Source: Terriglobia bacterium
GTDB lineage: Bacteria > Acidobacteriota > Terriglobia > Terriglobales > Acidobacteriaceae
Direction: 5' to 3'
NCBI GenBank assembly: GCA_020072815.1
Contig: JAIQGE010000001.1
Span: 682,001 to 746,000 of the forward strand
Length of the DNA stretch: 64,000 nucleotides
The notes under the pieces were generated by a model that did no database searches, was not told where the DNA came from, and worked only from the letters and a program-made list of their open reading frames with translations. Below are positions 51,949 through 60,512 of the stretch, in pieces. Position 1 is the stretch's first letter; each line of letters opens with the position of its first letter. Both the position numbers and the translations under genes were made by a program.

Positions 51949-52165
51949 TTATGTCGCTTCGCTCCACACCGCTTACGAGCAACGGTCGCGCACTTCGATT
52001 CTTTCAGCGCCTGCTGCAAGCCGCTCGCCGCGCTAGTCGGGCTCGCGGCTAATGGTTAGACATTTATGTCGCTTCGCTCCACACCGCTTACGAGCAACGG
52101 TCGCGTACTTCGATTCTTTCTGCGCCGTGGCAAGCCGCTCGGCGCGCTAGTCGGCCCTCGCGGGC
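51946..52165. repeat. 115-bp tandem duplication at the phosphomannomutase start
   Basis: Two adjacent copies, 51946-52060 and 52061 to about 52165, both beginning CATTTATGTCGCTTCGCTCC. The first copy contains the start codon (ATG at 51948-51946) and leader of the mutase gene. The second carries a dead ATG followed after three codons by a stop. The copies differ by scattered substitutions and small indels. Confidence 0.85.
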
Positions 52166-52204
52166 AAGAAAGCAGATCAAGAGTCGCGGTGTTCGCAAAA
52201 ACAA

Positions 52205-53320
52205 TTACGTCAGGTCCGTCATTTTTTTGTCGGACAAGTATTTCACAATCTTGCCGACGTCCTGGGAATGCTGGCGCGTGGTCACCAGGATGGCGTCTTC
52301 GGTTTCCACCACCACCAAGTCATGCACGCCCACGGCAGCGACGAACTTGCCGGGCGCGTAAATATAGTTGCCGGTAGCGTTCGCGGCGTAGGCGCCTTGC
52401 CCGTGTACCACGTTTCCGGCTTCCGGCTTTTGCTTCGCCGCGTGATGATCATACAGAGCCGCCCACGATCCCAGGTCATTCCAGCCGAAATCAGCGCGCA
52501 GGCAGAACAGGTTGGACGCATGCTCGCCTTTGGCTGACCGCGGTTCCAGCACAGCATAGTCAATGCTGATGTTCTCGCACTTGGGATAGAGCCGCGCGTA
52601 AGTCTTGGCAAAAGTCTTCTTGCCCCAGGACGCGGCGATTTCAGCCAGGTAGGGAGCGGCCTTTGGAAGGTGCTCGCGCAGCGCGGCAGTCAGTGTCCGC
52701 GCGCTCCACACAAACATTCCGCTGTTCCAGTAGTAGTTTCCCGCCGCAACAAATTCTTCCGCCGTCGGCTGGTTGGGCTTTTCGGTGAAGCGCTTCACGC
52801 GAAACAGATCGCCATCGAGTTTCTCGCCGGCTTCAATGTAGCCATAGCCGGTCTCGGCGCGCGAAGGCTGGATGCCCATTACCACCATGTTTCCCGGCTT
52901 GGCCGCAATTGCGATGGCTTGCCGCAAGACTTTGCGGAAGTTTTTTTCATCGGCGATCACATGATCAGACGGAAACATGCCGATGATCGCGTCCGGATGA
53001 AGCCTTTCTAACAGAAACGCCGCCAGGCCGATGGCGGGAGCGGTATTGCGCGGCGCCGGTTCCACGACGATCTGTTTCGGCGGCACCGCGGGTAGCTGCC
53101 GCCTGATTTCTTTGCCCAAATGCTCATTGCTGATGATCCAGAAATCTTTCGCCGAGCTTAAAGGCAGCAACCGTTTCACGGTCTGCTGCAACATGGTCTT
53201 CTCGGCGGCTTTGGTTTGGTCGAGGGCCAATACCTGCTTGGCGCGCTTGCGGCGCGACCGCGGCCAGAACCGCGTGCCTGCGCCTCCGGCGAGGATGACG
53301 GGATAGAAATGGTTGGACAA
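52205..53320 (-). CDS. manC: Mannose-1-phosphate guanylyltransferase
   Basis: 371 aa; makes GDP-mannose from mannose 1-phosphate and GTP. The nucleotidyltransferase signature ILAGGAGTRFWPRSR and the FPSDHVI, FTEKPNQPTAEEF and FGWNDLGSWAALYD motifs are clear. It lacks the C-terminal isomerase domain of the bifunctional enzymes; the separate manA gene lies 110 bases upstream. Probably one operon: manA, manC, mutase. Confidence 0.93.
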   Translation of the reverse strand: MSNHFYPVILAGGAGTRFWPRSRRKRAKQVLALDQTKAAEKTMLQQTVKRLLPLSSAKDFWIISNEHLGKEIRRQLPAVPPKQIVVEPAPRNTAPAIGLAAFLLERLHPDAIIGMFPSDHVIADEKNFRKVLRQAIAIAAKPGNMVVMGIQPSRAETGYGYIEAGEKLDGDLFRVKRFTEKPNQPTAEEFVAAGNYYWNSGMFVWSARTLTAALREHLPKAAPYLAEIAASWGKKTFAKTYARLYPKCENISIDYAVLEPRSAKGEHASNLFCLRADFGWNDLGSWAALYDHHAAKQKPEAGNVVHGQGAYAANATGNYIYAPGKFVAAVGVHDLVVVETEDAILVTTRQHSQDVGKIVKYLSDKKMTDLT

Positions 53321-53373
53321 CTAAATGACTCCGGGTTGGCGAAGAGCAAATGGTAAATGGCTTTTGGCTTTTG

Positions 53374-53396
53374 GCTCTTGGCTTTTCGCCAAGAGC
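53374..53396. repeat. Hairpin in dispersed intergenic repeat between manA and manC
   Basis: Perfect 9-bp stem GCTCTTGGC/GCCAAGAGC with loop TTTTC, embedded in runs of TGGCTTTTGGCT and GCTAGTTGCTAGTTGCTA. The same low-complexity family occurs at 29136 and 61840-61955. Confidence 0.6.
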
Positions 53397-53430
53397 TAAT
53401 AGCTAACGGCCAATTGCTAGTTGCTAGTTG

Positions 53431-54423
53431 CTATTTGCTTGTCTTCGGTTCCGCCACCGGCTCCACCGGTAGCGACGCGCACAAAAACTCCACGTCCCAC
53501 TGCGGTTTTAGGATAAACCGTTCCACCGCTGCGGGCACCACCACGGCTTCACCAGCGGAAAACGTCACCGGCGCCGCGCCTTCGGCGGCAATCACCGCGC
53601 AGCCCCGCGTCGCCACCAGGCACCACACGCTGCGCACCGCATGTTTAGGACGCTGGAACTGCCACGGCTGCCTCAGGACAAATTTGTCCACGATGAAGCT
53701 GGGCGACGTGATCAGGTTCACTTGAGCTTTGCCCTGGTGCTCTTCGGCTGTTCCGGCGGCGACTCGCCCGGCGTGCGTGTGCTCTTTGGCCGCGCGCAGG
53801 CCGGCGTCAACGTGCAACTCGCGCGGACGCCCGTAGTCGTACAGCCGGTACGTGGTGTCAGAATTTTGCTGCGTCTCCACGATCACCGCGCCCGGGCCAA
53901 TGGCGTGAATGGTCCCGGCGTCCACGTAATACATGTCGCCCGCGCGCACCTCCATCCAGTTCAGCAATTGCTCCATGCGCGCGTCACGGATGGCCTGCTC
54001 GAGTTCGAGTTTGCTGGTTCCCGGCTTCAAGCCCAATCCAATCCGCGCGCCGGGTTTGGCATCCAGCACGTACCAGCATTCGTTTTTGCCGTTGGGCTGG
54101 CCGGCAAGCCGCGCGGCCGCATCGTCGGGGTGCACCTGGACGGAGAGCTTGTCCTGGGGAAAAAGAAATTTGATCAGCAGGGGGAAGCGCGACAAGTCTT
54201 CCACCATGTCGCCCAGCAGCCGTGCCTCAAACCTGCGGCACATGTATCCCAGCGACCGGCCGGCGAATTCGCCGTTGGCCACTTTACATAAGTCCGCCGT
54301 GAGCCAGGCTTCGCCGATGGGACTGCCGGTGACCTGGCGAGCGTAGAAAGGGGAGAGATCACGCGTTCCCCAAACGCGCTCGTGAAACTCGGGCTGGATG
54401 AGCAGTGGATAGAGATCAGTCAT
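53431..54423 (-). CDS. manA: Mannose-6-phosphate isomerase, class I type
   Basis: 330-aa zinc-dependent cupin; interconverts fructose 6-phosphate and mannose 6-phosphate. Zinc ligands are visible in SVQVHPDD, KNECWYVL and DAGTIHAIG. The C-terminal cupin strand region contains VVVPAAVERFIL. It is the first step of the GDP-mannose path encoded by the following genes. A striking tandem repeat array lies 33-86 bases upstream of the start. Confidence 0.9.
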   Translation of the reverse strand: MTDLYPLLIQPEFHERVWGTRDLSPFYARQVTGSPIGEAWLTADLCKVANGEFAGRSLGYMCRRFEARLLGDMVEDLSRFPLLIKFLFPQDKLSVQVHPDDAAARLAGQPNGKNECWYVLDAKPGARIGLGLKPGTSKLELEQAIRDARMEQLLNWMEVRAGDMYYVDAGTIHAIGPGAVIVETQQNSDTTYRLYDYGRPRELHVDAGLRAAKEHTHAGRVAAGTAEEHQGKAQVNLITSPSFIVDKFVLRQPWQFQRPKHAVRSVWCLVATRGCAVIAAEGAAPVTFSAGEAVVVPAAVERFILKPQWDVEFLCASLPVEPVAEPKTSK

Positions 54424-54455
54424 GCGGGAGTCGCAGAAAACGCGGACGCTGCTTT

Positions 54456-54527
54456 GAATTCAAAATCGCTGAATTCAACATTTGTTGAACTCAAAATCTT
54501 CGAACTCAAGGTTTTTGGATCCAAAAA
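54456..54527. promoter_or_regulatory. Four-copy GAAYTCAA array plus palindrome upstream of manA
   Basis: GAAYTCAA occurs at 54456, 54471, 54487 and 54502, a spacing of 15, 16 and 15 bases. Directly beyond lies the perfect 16-bp palindrome TTTTTGGATCCAAAAA (54512-54527). The AT-rich array contrasts with the GC-rich surroundings. It resembles an iteron-like multi-site operator. Confidence 0.55.
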
Positions 54528-54663
54528 GCTCCTTGATGCCGAAACACAAGGTCCCTCGCCCCTATTCGGACGCTGAAGAGTGCGCGTCCTCATGAACGGG
54601 GCTCGGGATGACGTTCTAGATGGAAATGGCATCATCGTGAAAGTCGGCCCAGACGCGCCGGCG

Positions 54664-55857
54664 CTAGAGTTTGGCGAACCACGCGCGCATCCGCTCCAGG
54701 CCGCGCACAATCTCACCGGAAGACGTGGCGTACGAGAGCCGGATGTGCTCGTTTGTTCCGAAGGCCTCGCCTGGCACGGTGACCACGTGGGCTTCATGCA
54801 GCAGGCGCTTGGCGACCTCCGCCGCGGAGTTGATTCCGGCCTTGCCGAAGTATGCCGACACGTTGGGGTACACGTAAAACGCGCCGTCCGGCTTCACGCA
54901 AGTAATGCCGGGAATTTTGGCAAGCGCCGCCAGCGTCTGGTCGCGCAGGCGGATGTACTCGGCCTTCATGTCGGCCACACATTGCTGTGGTCCGGTCAGC
55001 GCCGCAACGCCCGCTTTCTGTACCATGTGCGCCGTGCTGGAAGTGCTCTGGCTCTGCAGCTTGGACATGGCGTTGACAATAGGCACGGGGGCCAGGGCGA
55101 ATCCCAGGCGCCAGCCGGTCATGGCGTAAGTCTTGGACAGCGATCCGGCAATGACCAGGTGTTCGCGCACGTCGCTGACCGACCCGGCGGAGAAATTCTT
55201 ATCGCGATAGTTTAGATAGACGTAGCACTCGTCGGCGATCACGTAAATCCCGCGCTTGTGGGCCATGCGCAAAATCGCCGTGAAGTCTTCCGGCGTGAGC
55301 ACGGCGCCGCTGGGATTGTTGGGGCTGTTGATGATCACGGCCCGCGTGCGCGGCGTGATCTTGCGCTCAATCATCTCCGGCGTCAGGCGGAAGCCGCCGG
55401 CTTCTTCAGTCTGCGCGTAAACGCATTTGCCGCCGGCGTACTCAATGATGTCTTTGAAAGAAACCCAGTAGGGCACGGGGACAATCACTTCATCGCCATG
55501 GTCCACCAGCACTTGGACGGCATTGAACAGGGCCAACTTCCCGCCGGTGGAAGCAATGGCTTCTTCCGGCTTGTAGTCGGTGCCAAAGTCGGCGGCATGG
55601 CGTTTGACCAGAGCGGAACGCAGTTCCGGAATGCCCGGCACCACGGTGTAGCGGGTGAAGTCCTGCTGGATGGCGGCGATGGCCGCATCCTTTATATGCT
55701 GCGGCGTGGAAAAGTGCGGCTCGCCGGCGCCGAACTCCACCAGGTCAGCGCCCGCGGCTTTCAGCTTGGCGGCTTCGGCTACCACGGCCATGGTGGCGGA
55801 AACTTCAATGCGGTTGATGCGATCAGCAAATTGTTTTACTGCCGGAAGAGTCGTCAT
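54664..55857 (-). CDS. Aspartate/aromatic aminotransferase family protein
   Basis: 397-aa PLP enzyme of fold type I (aminotransferase class Ia/b). The PLP lysine lies in GSLSKTYAMTGWRLGF; NSPNNPSGAVL and the C-terminal RLSYATS arginine motif are present. Sequence style matches bacterial aspartate aminotransferases (AspC-like subgroup Ib). It lies downstream of coaD on the same strand. The 84-base gap between them holds two tandem GCGGC...GCCGC hairpin units (55881-55925). Confidence 0.92.
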   Translation of the reverse strand: MTTLPAVKQFADRINRIEVSATMAVVAEAAKLKAAGADLVEFGAGEPHFSTPQHIKDAAIAAIQQDFTRYTVVPGIPELRSALVKRHAADFGTDYKPEEAIASTGGKLALFNAVQVLVDHGDEVIVPVPYWVSFKDIIEYAGGKCVYAQTEEAGGFRLTPEMIERKITPRTRAVIINSPNNPSGAVLTPEDFTAILRMAHKRGIYVIADECYVYLNYRDKNFSAGSVSDVREHLVIAGSLSKTYAMTGWRLGFALAPVPIVNAMSKLQSQSTSSTAHMVQKAGVAALTGPQQCVADMKAEYIRLRDQTLAALAKIPGITCVKPDGAFYVYPNVSAYFGKAGINSAAEVAKRLLHEAHVVTVPGEAFGTNEHIRLSYATSSGEIVRGLERMRAWFAKL

Positions 55858-55941
55858 GAAAATCCCTCACGTCTTTATTCTCTAACGCGGCACAGGCCGC
55901 GGTCTCTAACGCGGCATTGGCCGCGCGTTTTCAGCGCAGCC

Positions 55942-56451
55942 TTAGCCGCGGTGTTTGGCTGCCGCGCCGTTGATTTTTTCCAGGAGCCTTTGCTCCACCA
56001 GCTCCGGCACCAGGTCGCGGACCGAGCCTCCGAGCTGGCAAACTTCTTTCACCAGGCGCGAACTTACGTAGGAATACGCCTCCGCCGGCATCATGAAAAC
56101 GGTCTCAATCTGGGGAGCGAGTTTGCGGTTCAGCAGGGCCATGCGGAGTTCATATTCGTAGTCGCTGATGGCGCGGATGCCGCGCAGGACCGCTTTGGCG
56201 TCCATGCGCGCGGCGTAATCCACCAGCAGCCCTTCAAAGGTGTCCACGCGGACGTTGCCGTAGCGCCGCACCATCTCCTCCAGCATATCCATGCGCTCGG
56301 CCACGCTAAACAAGGGCGGCTCTTTTTCCGCGTTGCGCAGGATGGCCACAATCAGTTCATCGAAAATCTTGCTGCCCCTCTCGATCAAGTCGAGATGGCC
56401 GTTGGTCAGCGGGTCAAACGATCCCGGATAAATGGCGCGTATGTTCTTCAA
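55942..56451 (-). CDS. coaD: Pantetheine-phosphate adenylyltransferase
   Basis: 169 aa; transfers AMP from ATP to 4'-phosphopantetheine in coenzyme A synthesis. AIYPGSFDPLTNGHLDLIER contains the nucleotidyltransferase TxGH motif; the ISSTxVR-like region reads YSYVSSRLVKEV. Length is normal. It is the first gene of a coaD-aminotransferase pair, divergent from the methyltransferase across the structured element. Confidence 0.95.
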   Translation of the reverse strand: MKNIRAIYPGSFDPLTNGHLDLIERGSKIFDELIVAILRNAEKEPPLFSVAERMDMLEEMVRRYGNVRVDTFEGLLVDYAARMDAKAVLRGIRAISDYEYELRMALLNRKLAPQIETVFMMPAEAYSYVSSRLVKEVCQLGGSVRDLVPELVEQRLLEKINGAAAKHRG

Positions 56452-56785
56452 AAGAGTGCCTGCTCAGTGGGCCTGCTTAAGTCCTGATTTTATGATGGAT
56501 CAAGTCCCGCAGCAAATCAGGGCGGAACCCCGTTTTTCGGTAGTGGGTTAGTTTGGTCCTTTTACCAGTTTTTCGTCTGGCAAGCGCATGTTCATCGCTA
56601 CCGCGATGAACGTCTGCTGATTCGCTTCGCTCACCCAGGACTAAAGTCCAGGGCTGGGGCCCGCGATTCACAAGTGAATCGCTAGACGCTGATACCGGTA
56701 GTGGATCAGGCCAAACTGACCCACTACCAGTTTTTCTCTCCCTTTGTATCGTAGAATGATCAAGTAAGGTTATAGGTTCAATCTC
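56452..56785. other. Structured intergenic element between coaD and methyltransferase
   Basis: No coding sequence. Within 56539-56735 there are several near-perfect hairpins: GTTCATCGC-TACC-GCGATGAAC (56590-56611), GGACT-AA-AGTCC (56638-56649), GCGATTCAC-AA-GTGAATCGC (56663-56682), and a 13-bp stem with one mismatch (56697-56728) followed by AGTTTTTC. The ends also form an inverted repeat, GGTAGTGGGTTAGTTTGG at 56539-56556 with CCAAACTGACCCACTACC at 56711-56728. It may be a small RNA, an attenuator or a MITE. Confidence 0.6.
56697..56735 (+). terminator. Terminator-like hairpin upstream of the methyltransferase gene
   Basis: Stem GGTAGTGGATCAG/CTGACCCACTACC with loop GCCAAA, followed by AGTTTTT on the plus strand. 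No plus-strand gene ends nearby, so it would act on an upstream RNA or as a leader terminator. Confidence 0.5.
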
Positions 56786-57436
56786 GTGTCCATTAATCAA
56801 ACACTTCTCGCGAAGCTAAAAATGCCGCGCCGGCCGTCCTGGACCCAGGAAGCCCTGCTTTTTGCGCGGAATTTTCTGCAGCACCCGAGGATGATGGGTT
56901 CGCTGGTGCCCAGCAGCCGTTTTCTGGTCGAGCGCATGTTGGGAAGTGTGGACTGGGAACGTGCCCGCACCTTGGTGGAGTACGGGCCGGGCATAGGCAC
57001 CTTTACCGCACAAATTTTGCAACGCATGTCGCCGCAGGCGCGCCTGATCGTGTTCGAAATGAACCACGACTTTGTCCACTATCTGGCCCAACGGTTTCCT
57101 GATCCGCGACTGCACGTGGTCCATGCGTCGGCGGAGCATGCACGAAGGGAGTTGCGCCGGCTGGACGTGGATGGCGCAGACTACATCATCTCGTGCGTGC
57201 CGTTCACCACCATGCCCGCCAGACTGCGCAACAAGATATTGGGCGAAACCCGCAAGGTCCTGAATCCCGACGGCAGTTTTCTGGTTTATCAGTACTCCCG
57301 CACGCTGCTGCCTTCCCTGCGCAGCCATTTCTCTCTGGTTCACCAGGATTTTGAGCCCTTCAATATTCCGCCGGCCCGGCTCTTTTGCTGCACGCAGGAG
57401 ACCGCGGCAGTCGCAGGAAGATCACACCGCCTGTGA
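56786..57436 (+). CDS. SAM-dependent methyltransferase (phospholipid N-methyltransferase-like)
   Basis: 216 aa from GTG 56786; ATG 56822 is an alternative. The AdoMet motif I is LVEYGPGIGTFT. The N-terminal FLQHPRMMGSLVPSSRFL region is characteristic of PmtA-like phospholipid and rRNA-dimethyladenosine-type methyltransferases. It probably methylates phosphatidylethanolamine or a related amine, but the substrate is not proven. It is soluble or membrane-peripheral, with no helix. Confidence 0.8.
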   Translation: MSINQTLLAKLKMPRRPSWTQEALLFARNFLQHPRMMGSLVPSSRFLVERMLGSVDWERARTLVEYGPGIGTFTAQILQRMSPQARLIVFEMNHDFVHYLAQRFPDPRLHVVHASAEHARRELRRLDVDGADYIISCVPFTTMPARLRNKILGETRKVLNPDGSFLVYQYSRTLLPSLRSHFSLVHQDFEPFNIPPARLFCCTQETAAVAGRSHRL

Positions 57437-57614
57437 TGGAACGCGTTCCGGCGCTTGCCTGCCGCTGACGCGCACCACCAGCGCCAGGACGGCGAACCCG
57501 CCCAGAATCGGGTAACCCGGCCATCCGGAAATGATGCAGGGAGCAAAACCGCCGGTGTACTTGGCTTGCAGATGGCTTGCAACAATCTTTAGCATGATGA
57601 TGAGGAAATTCTCC

Positions 57615-59333
57615 ATGCGCTCTTTCGCCGCTCTATGTGCCGTGCTGTTGCTGGCCGCAGCAGTTCCAGCTTGGTCCATTGCGCAAGTCCCGCCAAGAAC
57701 TAACGACCAACCAGCCGCTCCCAGTATCGCCGGAGACTGGCAAGGCACGCTTTCTGCCGGGGGAACTGAGCTGCATCTGGTCCTGCACATCGCACAGAAC
57801 GCGGACGGCAGCTTCAAGTCCACACTGGACAGCGTGGACCAGGGCGCGAACGGCCTGGTGGTTACGACCATGTCATTCACCGGCGGCAAGCTGAACTTCG
57901 CGGTTGCGTCCGTCAACGGCACCTACGAAGGCAAGGTCAACGCCGGCGCAACTCTGATTGAGGGCACGTGGTCGCAGGGCACTCCGCTGGCGCTCAACTT
58001 CAAGCGCGCGGTAAAGCCCTCTGACGCTGACGGCGCATGGGCGGGCACTCTGGATACCGGCAGCGTGAAACTGCGCCTGGTGGTCCACATCACCACCACG
58101 CCCGATGGGATGACCGCGTCCATGATCAGCCTGGACCAGGGCGGCAGCGCTATCCCGGCCAGCGCGGTCAAACTTGACGGCGCCAGCGTGAAGCTGGAGT
58201 TCTCGCTGGTTGGCGGCGTATTTTCCGGCACGCTGGCCAAGGATCTGGCCTCGATGGAGGGCACATGGAGCCAGGGCGGCGCCAGCCTTCCTTTGACGCT
58301 CAAGAAGACGGACATAACGGCCGGGTTGCTGGCCCCGGCAGTCCGGCCGCAGGACCCCAAGAAGCCGTATCCGTATCGCGAAGAGGAGCTGACGTACGCG
58401 AATAAATCTGCGCCCGGTGTGACGCTGGCGGCTACGCTGACCATCCCTGAAGGCAAGGGGCCTTTCCCCGCCGTGCTGCTGGTTACCGGCTCCGGCCCGC
58501 AGAACCGCAACGAGGAGTTGATGGGACACCGGCCTTTTCTGGTGCTGGCCGACTACCTCACGCGCCACGGCATCGCCGTGTTGCGCGCCGATGATCGCGG
58601 CACCGCCAAGTCCACCGGCAACTTTGCCACCGCCACAACGGTGGACTTTGCCGGCGACGCCGAAGCCGGCATCGCGTACCTGAAGACGCGGCCGGAAGTG
58701 AATGCAAAGAAAATCGGCCTCATCGGGCACAGCGAAGGCGGGGTCATCGCGCCCATGATCGCGGCGCGCAATGCGGATCTGGCTTTTATCGTGATGATGG
58801 CCGGCACCGGCGTCCCCGGAGACCAGATCATTGCCGAACAAACCAGACTGATCGCCGAAGCCAACGGCGTCACGCACGAAAACGCGGAGAAGGCCGCTGC
58901 CCGGCAACTGGAGCTGCTGGCCCTGGTGAAGCAGGAGAAAGACGACGCCGTTCTGGAAACAAAGTTAAAGGAAAAGCTGGTGGGCCAGGTCCCGGAAGCT
59001 CAAGCGGGCACGGCCCTCAAGCAACTCACTTCACCCTGGCTGCGTTATTTCATCACTTACGACCCGGCCACGGCGTTGCGAAAAGTGAAATGCCCGGTGC
59101 TGGTGCTGAATGGCGAAAAAGATTTGCAGGTGCCACCGAAGCAGAACCTGCCGCCGATTCGCGCGGCCCTGGAGGCTGCCGGCAATAAGCATTTTGAAAT
59201 TGCCGAGATGCCCGGACTGAACCATCTTTTCCAAACGGCCAAAACCGGCTCGCCGGGCGAGTACGCTCAGATAGAAGAGACCATGTCTCCGGCGGCGCTG
59301 GAGAAGATGGCGAGTTGGATTGCGAAACAGTGA
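57615..59333 (+). CDS. Secreted alpha/beta hydrolase with duplicated N-terminal beta domain
   Basis: About 572 aa from ATG 57615 (MRSFAALCAVLLLAAAVPAW, signal peptide); earlier in-frame starts at 57531 only lengthen the signal. Two similar ~95-residue beta domains come first (GDWQGTLSAGGTELHLVLHI and GAWAGTLDTGSVKLRLVVHI, each ending in EGTWSQG). The hydrolase domain has the nucleophile elbow GHSEGG, an Asp in NGEKDLQVP and a His in PGLNHLF. Probably an esterase or peptidase outside the cytoplasm. Confidence 0.87.
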   Translation: MRSFAALCAVLLLAAAVPAWSIAQVPPRTNDQPAAPSIAGDWQGTLSAGGTELHLVLHIAQNADGSFKSTLDSVDQGANGLVVTTMSFTGGKLNFAVASVNGTYEGKVNAGATLIEGTWSQGTPLALNFKRAVKPSDADGAWAGTLDTGSVKLRLVVHITTTPDGMTASMISLDQGGSAIPASAVKLDGASVKLEFSLVGGVFSGTLAKDLASMEGTWSQGGASLPLTLKKTDITAGLLAPAVRPQDPKKPYPYREEELTYANKSAPGVTLAATLTIPEGKGPFPAVLLVTGSGPQNRNEELMGHRPFLVLADYLTRHGIAVLRADDRGTAKSTGNFATATTVDFAGDAEAGIAYLKTRPEVNAKKIGLIGHSEGGVIAPMIAARNADLAFIVMMAGTGVPGDQIIAEQTRLIAEANGVTHENAEKAAARQLELLALVKQEKDDAVLETKLKEKLVGQVPEAQAGTALKQLTSPWLRYFITYDPATALRKVKCPVLVLNGEKDLQVPPKQNLPPIRAALEAAGNKHFEIAEMPGLNHLFQTAKTGSPGEYAQIEETMSPAALEKMASWIAKQ

Positions 59334-59463
59334 GCAAACGGAATTGGTAATCGGGTAATTTGGTGAATGAGTAATTGAAGAAAACCAATGACACGGCTGC
59401 ACACAAGCGCGCCGCCCGTTTAGATAAGGCGGCGCACCTGGCTCAAATTACAAAATCACTCAT

Positions 59464-60420
59464 TTACCCAATGTCTTGCTGCGGCCCCACGGTGAGCACC
59501 GGGCACTGTGCGTCGGCGATCACCTTGGCCGCGGTTGGCCACAGGAGATGCGAGTTGAGCCTGGCGGGTTCGGGGTGGCGCGCGCCCAGAACAATCAGGT
59601 CCGGCCGGACCCTGGCTGCGGCCCCTAAAATCGCGTCCGCGGGCAGTCCGAACTCAACCATGCACTGCGGCTTGCACCACGGCTGGCTGCCTTCCGCAAA
59701 TAACGACGCAAATTGCTTTTCCGTGGGCAGCTCCGGCTGCCAGCGCGGGACGGGAGGAACGTCCGGGTGGGCGTACTCGTTCAGTTCTCCCGGGTTGACG
59801 GCCTTGATCTGCTCCTGGATCTTGTCGTGGACGGCGTGCACCACGGTCAGCGCGGCCTGAAAGTCATTGGCCAGCCACGCGGCATAGGCGGGCGCGGAAG
59901 AATGCGCGTCAAAATCCGTGGCCAGCAGGATGCGCGCGATTTTAAGTTCCTGAACATCGTCAAACTTCACGTCAGGACCAACGGTCAGCACCGGGCAAGC
60001 GACGTTGCGCAGCACGTCTTCCGCAATGGACCCGAAGAGCATCCGGTCGAGGCCTCTGCGTCCGTGAGTTCCCAGGACCACCAGGTCAATCTCACGCCGG
60101 GAGATCACTTCACTGATCAATTCCCAAATGGCGCCGTGACGCAGCGGGACCTGCGTGGGCAGTCCCTGAAAAAGTTTCCGCAGGGCGTCGGTGGGATGCA
60201 GGGCGGCATCCGGCAGCTCGCGGAAGGTGATGTCCAGCGGCTCCGGCTCCAGCAGTTGATACGAATACTCGCCGCCTACGTGGATGGCGTGCAACTGCGA
60301 TCCGTGTTTCTTCGCCAGCGCCCGCGCGTACTTCAATGCCGTCTCCGACGCCGGAGTGAGGTCGGTGGCCAGAAGTATGTTTTTCAGGGAAAGAGAAATG
60401 GCAGGTTCAAGCAGCCTCAT
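59464..60420 (-). CDS. Tandem universal stress protein
   Basis: 318 aa with two UspA domains. The first has an intact ATP-binding-type motif LGTHGRRGLDRMLFGS. The second (ILLATDFDAHSS, LGARHPEPARLNSH) is degenerate at the glycine-rich loop. Tandem Usp proteins are often induced by oxygen limitation or energy stress. A CRP/FNR-type palindrome lies 54 bases upstream of the start, with a matching -10. Confidence 0.9.
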   Translation of the reverse strand: MRLLEPAISLSLKNILLATDLTPASETALKYARALAKKHGSQLHAIHVGGEYSYQLLEPEPLDITFRELPDAALHPTDALRKLFQGLPTQVPLRHGAIWELISEVISRREIDLVVLGTHGRRGLDRMLFGSIAEDVLRNVACPVLTVGPDVKFDDVQELKIARILLATDFDAHSSAPAYAAWLANDFQAALTVVHAVHDKIQEQIKAVNPGELNEYAHPDVPPVPRWQPELPTEKQFASLFAEGSQPWCKPQCMVEFGLPADAILGAAARVRPDLIVLGARHPEPARLNSHLLWPTAAKVIADAQCPVLTVGPQQDIG

Positions 60421-60445
60421 TGTTACACCTCAAAAAGCTGCTATT

Positions 60446-60489
60446 AGTCTAGGAAGGAGGCGCACACGGAAGATGTGACGGTTATCACG
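60446..60489 (-). promoter_or_regulatory. CRP/FNR-type operator and -10 box of the stress-protein gene
   Basis: TGTGA-CGGTTA-TCACG (60474-60489), one mismatch from the CRP-family palindrome. The minus-strand -10 candidate TAGACT (60446-60451) implies a start near 60439, placing the site at about -41.5. The same motif and geometry occur before the pckA unit. Confidence 0.55.
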
Positions 60490-60512
60490 CCGGTGGTGAG
60501 AGAAGCGTGACC

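Noticed and set aside
57422-57595. 57-codon minus-strand frame with a hydrophobic ending between the methyltransferase and hydrolase genes
   Set aside because: No ribosome site, overlaps the methyltransferase end, and the hydrophobic segment alone is weak evidence.
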